DNA of 64,000 nucleotides from the NCBI GenBank assembly GCA_022559845.1, contig CM040118.1, positions 238,685,224 to 238,749,223 on the forward strand, in the 5' to 3' direction. A model generated the notes under the pieces. It was not told where the DNA came from. It searched no databases and saw only the letters and a program-made list of their open reading frames with translations. The translations under genes were made by a program, and so were the position numbers. This DNA is from Amorphophallus konjac. Its lineage: Eukaryota > Streptophyta > Magnoliopsida > Alismatales > Araceae. Of this stretch, positions 57,526-64,000 are shown piece by piece (the stretch's first letter is position 1; each line of letters starts with the position of its first letter).

Positions 57526-58359
57526 TTCCCTTGGGTGTTCCATGAGACACAAAACATTGTTCATGAGGCTAAATTTCACGAAATCCGGAAATGAGGACAT
57601 GGAAAAATAGAGAAAAATCTGGGGATTTCAAAGTCATGATCATGCAAGAGTTTCATGATTTGGTTTAATAGATATAAATGTTAGAACTATGAGATGGTGC
57701 AAACCCAAATTCAGAGGAAAAACTTGGTCAAATTAAAATTTATCTTAAAAACTTTGGACTAATGCGGATTTAAGACCAACCAGGAACTTAGGTAGAAACG
57801 TGCCTATCATTCATCTAGCGGTTAGCACGTTAGAAAACAATCCACATTACACAAGAATCTTTTAGGTGGTTCGGTCTTCCAGACCTACATCCACCCCACA
57901 CTCAATCCAGAGTGTGGATTACTACTGACACACATCTTTGAACCGCTGGGCCTCACAGCTTGCCTACAAACCACTGGGCATTACAGCTTCGCCAACCGCT
58001 GAGCATTACAGCTTAGCTATCCAGAGGAGACCACCTCTGCAGCTGGGCCTTACTGCTTCTGCCACTACTGATACACAGCTTAAAAATTATGAAAGATGAC
58101 AACAGAAATATGAAATGTTGACACTAAAAACAAACTGAAATGCTCACGCAGGAGCACTGTGCCTTGGATTTGATCCAGAGAAGACAAAAAACAACATACT
58201 TTCAAGACTTGCTTCGTTTCTTCACGATTTCTTCTCTCAAGATCCCTCTTCTTCACTCTCAGACTTACACTCTTGCTTCTCAGATCTCTTCTTCTCTTTA
58301 TCTATATCAAATCTTCTCTTCTAAATTCCATCTACTTATTAAGGCACGACCAGGTCTTC

Positions 58360-58370
58360 TATATATATAT
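58360..58370 (-). promoter_or_regulatory. TATA run of D LTR
   Basis: TATATATATAG on the element strand, followed by AAGACCTGG. It lies just downstream of the word array in the direction of transcription. Confidence 0.5.
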
Positions 58371-58614
58371 CTCGCAAAAGTGAGGCGCATGGAAATCACA
58401 TTTCCCGCCCAAGGATTTCACAAGGAAAGTGCTTATCGAAGCTCACATGTCAGATTTATCCTGTTAATTAAAGCAGAAACATTTTTGTCAAACTCTTCGT
58501 GATCTGAAGTTTATATGAACATCCACATGCACAGACTCATTATATTAATGAGAAAAACGTGAACTGACTAGGTACATATATAGACGTGAATGCTTGGACC
58601 ATTTTCATGCATTA

Positions 58615-59345
58615 AAGTAAATGTCCACAGACCCTTGTTTGTATAAACCAAGTATGTGCACAGACCTTTTCATGTGGAGGTAAGACTTGCACAGACCTTA
58701 ATATGAAGGATGTAGAAAGTGCACTGACATTTGTATGCGTGAGACATAAACATGCACCGACCCTTGAGAGAGTATGGCAACACAAATTTCACCGACCTAT
58801 ACAACCCCGATGCAAAAGTTGCACCGATTGTTATACCTTTAAAATGAAGCATGCACGGACCTATATTACACCAGTCAGAGCATGCACAGACCGGCTTATG
58901 CATTGAGGATAGACATGCATAGGCATTATAACATGTGTGTGACAAATGTGCACCGACCCTGAAGACTTATATGCACAAACTTCACATGCATTGAAGATAA
59001 ACATGCACAGACCTTATAGCATGCGTAAGGCAAATATGCACCGACTGTGAAGACTTACGTGCACAGACATGAATGCACAGACTTTAGGTTATGTTATATG
59101 CTCAGTACAAGACATGCACAGACTTTGTGCGTGCAAGGCAAAACCTGCACAGACTTTATGCGAGGTTCTACAGAAACATGCACAGACTCTTTTATGCCTA
59201 ATGAAGTAAGACCGAAACCTGCACAGACTTTGTGCGAAGTTGTACAGAAACATGCACAAACTCTTTTATGCACATACTAATGTAATGTGTTACATTCTAA
59301 CACAGACTCTGTGCAAACTAACATAGACTCTGTTCATACTAACAC
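58615..59345 (-). repeat. Array of GGTCNGTGCATGT words in U3 of D
   Basis: More than twenty copies occur, read ACATGCACAGACCTT or CACCGACC on the plus strand and AAGGTCTGTGCATGT on the element strand, at about 25-40 base spacing. The same word, sense with respect to the element, fills part of the LTR of Tekay I (45345-45885). Copies toward 59345 decay to TAACACAGACT. Confidence 0.92.
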
Positions 59346-59445
59346 ATACTTCCATGCAAACTAACACAGACTTTAATTCATGCTAACTCAGACTTCAGTC
59401 TCACATGACTCATAGATTGTCATTATCAAAACCAGGGTTCCAACA

Positions 59446-59929
59446 ATCTCCCCCTTTTTGATGATGACAACTATAAGTCCTGTATGATTGAAACTAACAA
59501 TGGATTAAACAACTAACAACCATTCTTCACACTCTCTTTCAATTTCAACAAATTACAAGTGGTTAATCATTCACAGAATTTTTTTGCTAACATTCATAGC
59601 AATAGTAACATTCAACACAACAATGCAATATGTAGTAATTACATTTCTATGTACAATAAGAAAATATAAACTAATGTTTGAGTGAGGTATCTCATTACAC
59701 AAAAGATAACTTCTCATTCAACATTTTTACATCAGAAAAGTCAATCCACTACATCAGAAATGTCAATCCACTAAGACCAATCAACATCATCAGGCTTTCA
59801 GCATCTTCTCAGCATCTCAGTATCTATTAGCATCAGACTATACACTGTCCACCAAAAGCTTTCATACATGACCACTGTCCACTAATTCTCCCCCTTTGTC
59901 ATTATCAAAAAATGGATGACCTTTAGACA
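59446..59929 (-). other. D spacer with two polypurine tracts
   Basis: CTCCCCCTTTTTGATGATGA at 59448 touches the LTR, and a second CTCCCCCTTTGTC lies at 59888. Between them is A/T-rich non-coding sequence. Duplicated tracts near the 3' LTR again fit a Sirevirus. Confidence 0.75.
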
Positions 59930-62585
59930 TCAGTGACTTGAGTGACCAGAACTTGTACCTCTGGAGCTTCCTCTTCCTCTGGGTGGTGGTGGTGTACTAC
60001 TAGAGCCTCTAAGAGGCATTGCCCTTGGAAAAGGAATTCTGTCAACTTTTGTTTCGAGAGCTGCAAACTTGGTCATCACTTTCTGGTCATTTTGCTTGAC
60101 AAAGTCATGAAGTTCTTTGACAGTAGTTGTCATATCCACAAACCAACTTTGCATCATGCCACCAAAGTTATCTAATTGAGAAGATTGCTGGTTGTGTATG
60201 TCAGCCATAAACGTAGATGAACTGGTGGCCTGTTCAGTGACAATATCTTGGAATCTGTTGACTAAGTTTTCCACTTAAGTCTGAACAATATCAACTTTCT
60301 GATTGATCTCCTACTAATCTTGCTTGAATATGTTCATCTGAATCTTCAGCAGTTCAACTTGTATCTTGAGGTCATAAGTGTGATCAAGAACTTTAGACAA
60401 ACTAGTAAAAGATGTAACCTGTGTGTCTTGCACGTTATTCAAGATTTCTCCTGCTTGCTGGCACACTGCTACTCGGGAGTCCAAAACACCATTTAGTTTT
60501 TTTTCAGACATATGCTTATCATACACAAATTTTCTCCACTAACTATTTATAGTCTGTTCTAAATGGCGCATTCTAGCATCCAGTCGATCATAAGTACCAT
60601 TTATGTAGCGAAATTGTCTATTCATCATAGTATGTTGATTCAACACAAGATTTGTTAGAGAAGTGAGCATTTCAACAATCTGTGGTTCTTAGCTTGGTCT
60701 AGTGGAGCTAGATGCTTGAACACCTGGAGGAATAAATGGTTGTTCAGGCGATAGAGGAGGCTGTATCCCAAATGCAGTTAATGACCCTTGATAGGGTCCA
60801 TACAAAGGAGCAGGACCTAGAAATTGATCTGTGGAGCTACTTCAACAGCCTCTTGAACTTCTTGTGGTTGCTCATCCTGAACTCTATCTAATCTTTGATG
60901 TTCAACTCCTTCTTCTTCAACGATAATGTTAGCAATTTCTTCAAAGGCTTTATTAGCTACTTCTTTCATTATATCAACAATCATATAAGCTAAAGAATGT
61001 ATAACTGGATCAGTTTCATCCAGCATTTCTAAACCATTTACTTGTTCTTCTGTAGGAACAGTTTCATCAAGCATCTGATCATCTTCAGCTATTTTTGTGT
61101 GAGACTCTTCTTGAGTTTCTTCTACTTGTTGCTTTTCCTGAAGATTTTCTTCTATCTGCTATATAGTTATCTGTTCAGACTGACCAGTTTCTTTTTGCTG
61201 CTGAGTCTGCTGTCCAAAATGATTAAATAGTTCATCAATATGCTGATATAGTTGATTTGATACTTGCTCTTCAGTTAGGTTCAATTCATGAACCTCTTAT
61301 TCCAATTGCAAGTTATCAATATGCTGCTCTTCTGTTTCTTTTTGAGACAACATGGGAGGTTGCTCTAATGATTCTATTTGCTCAACTGCGGGTTGTAGAT
61401 CCTCCTCCTGACTGATCTGAAGTTGTTCAATGTGATCTCTGGTATGAGATGGTTGGGACTATTTAATAATATTTAATGCAGCTATTGGAATTTTCTCTTC
61501 AGCTAGATCTTTCACCTTACTGACTGAGGATGACTTCAATTTCAACAATTTATCAGTGAAATCCAAGTTGTAGATATTCACTTTGAGAATTTCTTTTGAA
61601 GTTTCCTCTTCTAATGAATGTCCATTTTCTTAAAATTACAGTCAAATGGGCTGCATAGGGTAAATTTCTTCTTGATTCCTTGCAGGTACCCATAATCTGA
61701 ATATTATAGCTTGTAAGCTGATCCTGATTCTTTTGAGTAAGCAAAAGAGAATAAATCTCTGTGACTCAGTCACTCTCCCTCTACCTCCAACTTGTGGAGT
61801 TATCATAGTGGTAAGAATATGATGCAATAATCTCCTTAGAAGGAAAATTTTGTATGCATTTAATTGAGCTAGATTTGCTTTTTTCTTTGGGTCTCTGGGA
61901 TCTCTAGGCAATTCTGTGATGAGGGAGTAGGCCTCATGCATATTGTAATCAAATTCACCATCTACTTCCCCTCCTTCTGGAATTCTAAAAATTTTGTGTA
62001 GAGAGTGCCTAGATAAGTCAATCTTGATCCCTTTAATAATAGACTGGATTTCTAACTTTTTATAATCATATTTCAGATTACAGTAAAATTCTGCAACCAG
62101 TCTTGGGTAGTATATCCTATGCTTACCCAAAATTTTCTTCCATTTTTGAAACTTAACTTTCTCCAATAGTTCAGGAAATGCCGAAATCATGGGTTGGTCA
62201 GCAAAATCTACATACCAAGGAAGCATAATCTTGCCCGCTTCCAAAATCATCTCAACCTGTGCTGAAGACTTGGCAGAAAAATCTTTTTCCTCAATTTCAT
62301 ACTGAGTAGCTTCTGCAGCAACGGTTTTGCGTCATTTGGAGGATGTTTCCTCTGCCTTTTCCTTCCCTTTTTCTTTCTTCAATTGTGAGACCTCACTGGG
62401 CATATCCGCTGGCCGCTGCTCTTCCATGGTCTTCCTCTTCCCTCTACTCTCGGCGGACGGTGACGACATAGTAGAAGAAATGATAATGGTAGAAGTGATA
62501 AAGAGTGGAGGATGGATCGTAGAAGAGCGAATATAGGGAAAGTGGATAGGGAAGCTGGAGAGGCCAAGCTGTGGTGAGGGCACAA
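59930..62585 (-). pseudogene. Env-like / plant-transposon-associated ORF of Sirevirus D
   Basis: Minus-strand reading region, from a likely ATG near 62583 to the stop at 59930, between the expected pol position and the 3' LTR. That is where Sireviruses carry their third ORF, often labelled envelope-like. The N-terminus is Ser-rich, then basic (KRKTMEEQR, KKEKGKEKAEE). A globular region (61640-62250) contains YYPRLVAEFYCNLKYD, IIKGIKIDLSRHSLHKIF and LNAYKIFLLRRLLHHILTT, the pattern of the plant retroelement-associated domain. A long Glu/Gln-rich region (60817-61550) and a coiled-coil tail ending RGRGSSRGTSSGHSSH follow. No clear transmembrane segment or signal peptide is seen, so a true envelope role is doubtful. 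Stops at 62332, 61140-61300 and 60275-60815 and a probable shift near 61700 make it a pseudogene. Confidence 0.7.
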
Positions 62586-64000
62586 GCGAGGGAGTCGCTA
62601 GTGCGGGAAAAAGGATTTTGGCTTGAATGAGAAGGGTATGTTAGACAATGGTAAGTAGGGTTGAGTAATGTACATGATATACTGCCTACTTTACCAACTT
62701 CAACATGTAATGCCCAGAATACCCTTTACTTTAACGAAAATGCCTTTTTACACAGTTATGCAATGTCCGGCATATAGGATTATATCTTAAACGATGAACA
62801 TTCACAACTTGTTCCTATGAAGCAAAGTCAATGGAAATAAAATAGTTTAATCAATGAAACAGTCCAATCAGAGAAATCATTAATCTTACTAGTACTTTTC
62901 ATTAGCCAAAACTGATCGAAAAAACTATTTTATATAGAACTTAAATGAGTCTTAATTTACTGAACAGACTCAGAGTCAACCATATTATTCATTGATCTTT
63001 TATAATTTTTGATTGAGCAGACCAATATTACTACACCTTTTTACTCAAGAAACATGTTGATTAGACACCAGAATCCCTGGTTACTCAGAGCAGTTTACCT
63101 TTTTGCTTCATGTTTTGAACAGAGATAACATTTATTATCATGACTTGACCTCTGAATTTCTTTGAAACAGATGATCAGTTTCTTAAATAATATGCCATTG
63201 CTCTGCCACTTTCAATTTTTATTTAATGGCGTATTCTTTGGTCTTTTAACAAAAATTTCTTAAAACATGGCTTAAGGACCATATAAACTCCAGATTTCCC
63301 ATCAAATTGACTTATTACTAGAGACTTTCAGATTTAAGGACACCCTAATGAGCAATTCTAATTTGGACTGTTTTAAGACCATTGAAGAATCGTTCAAGGT
63401 CAATTGCGAGCATTTTCACATAAGATTTAATCTTCATACACAGAAAATCACACTTCAATTAAAATCATCAATTCTTCATTTAGTTCAGAGTGATCTCAGT
63501 AGTTAACTGTTGAAGATTAATAAAGGTGATAGATTTCAGATTTTACTCCCCCTGACTCACACAGTCTATGAATTTATTGTGAAGAATAGATGAGAGTTTT
63601 GGAAGTGGATAAGCCAAAGAGAAGGTAAGCAATGAGATATGGATGAAGATTGCACAAGAGCAAAGTTCAGATTTAGGGCCAATCCACAAATATTCAAACA
63701 CTTTGCTTGAGGGGTCTAGGAATCAACTGACAACCTTCTGTATAATCTATCAACTTTCAACCTTCAGCTTGAATAAGAGTCAAAGTCTTCAAAAGAACAT
63801 TTCTTAGCAGCTAACCAATTATCTCAGACATGACCTGAACTGACTCAACAGCACCACATTACTACTCTTTTGTCACATTTATCTTACTATCCAAGCAACT
63901 AAACATCAATTACCAGCATCTCAAAACTAGATAATTCTAGCTCCAAGGAGTGCAGAGATTTCACCCAATCATTACTTGATTTTCTTAAGGTACATAGAAA
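62586..64000 (-). mobile_element. D interior upstream of the env-like ORF, non-coding
   Basis: An A/T-rich stretch without recognisable coding sequence up to the window edge. One CTCCCCCTGACTC motif at 63547 resembles the polypurine tracts. On the element strand this lies between the expected pol end and the env-like ORF; pol itself would be to the right of the window. Confidence 0.55.

Larger units (their letters stand above)
56661..57678. mobile_element. Gypsy-type LTR G, left part
   Basis: Begins TGTCACGACTCGAGAGCGG exactly where colinearity with the E LTR stops. Its start resembles the starts of LTRs H and F (TGTGACGACCC, TGTCACGCCCC). It contains two repeat types: TTAACAGG units (57115-57410) and GGCGCCC palindromes (57045-57520). 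It is cut at 57679 by the LTR of D, so its right end and orientation are unknown. Confidence 0.7.
57679..59445 (-). mobile_element. 3' LTR of Sirevirus-type copia element D, 1767 bp
   Basis: Starts TGTTAGAAC and ends GGGTTCCAACA, so on the element strand it runs TGTTGGAACCC...CTAACA. A polypurine tract (AAAAAGGGGGAGAT on the element strand) abuts it at 59446. The Sirevirus phrase TAGGTGGTTCGGTCTTCC lies at 57863, followed by CCTACATCCACCCC, as in C. A TATA run on the element strand is at 58360-58370, leaving a U3 of about 1.07 kb, most of which is the word array. Confidence 0.85.

Overview
This 64 kb window is plant nuclear heterochromatin, made almost entirely of nested LTR retrotransposons. 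I found no host gene, tRNA gene, CRISPR array or bacterial feature. The element set points to a flowering plant: Tekay/del-type Ty3/gypsy chromoviruses with a chromodomain after the integrase, Sirevirus-type Ty1/copia elements, and a Cassandra element with a 5S rRNA-like sequence in its LTRs. The species cannot be named from the sequence. All coding regions are broken by stops or frameshifts, many of which look like methyl-cytosine deamination.

Layout, with element letters used throughout. 1-1070 is an LTR-like fragment. A (1952-5027) is a solo LTR with a perfect TGTCT target duplication. 5033-6833 is unassigned. B is a minus-strand gypsy element: 3' LTR 6834-9069 and pol 9147-11211. Its RT is cut at 11212 by H, another gypsy LTR (11212-14634). 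H is cut at 14635 by C, a minus-strand Sirevirus: 3' LTR 14635-16734 and gag-pol 18315-23216. C stops abruptly at about 23217, where LTR sequence of E begins. E is a plus-strand Tekay-type element that keeps gag but has lost pol. Its gag is split by F, a complete minus-strand gypsy element (29148-50662, 5-bp duplication AAGGC). F's leader holds a Cassandra element (36647-47702) whose interior carries a Tekay element I (36893-47225), joined exactly at the primer-binding sites. E's 3' LTR (51530-56660) contains a 2.3 kb TG...CA insertion J (52661-54966). It is cut at 56661 by a gypsy-type LTR G, which is cut at 57679 by D, a second Sirevirus with an env-like ORF that runs off the right end.

The strongest unexplained signal lies in the LTRs. 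Nearly every LTR carries clusters of short 'words', most of them 20-24 bp imperfect palindromes, and the word differs between elements: CGGTC/GACCG in B, H, E and F; GACGAC/GTCGTC in A; GTGTCGAC/GTCGACAC in C; GGCGCCC/GGGCGCC in G. A non-palindromic word, GGTCNGTGCATGT, fills parts of the LTRs of both I (Ty3) and D (Ty1), in the sense orientation of each. A and E are colinear over most of their LTRs, yet all their words differ, as if the set had been replaced together. This resembles a fast-evolving recognition code, but the reader molecule is unknown.

A second notable structure is the Cassandra/Tekay composite. Its order (Cassandra LTR, shared PBS, Tekay interior, Tekay LTR, shared PBS, Cassandra interior, Cassandra LTR) is what recombination at the common initiator-Met-tRNA primer-binding site would produce.
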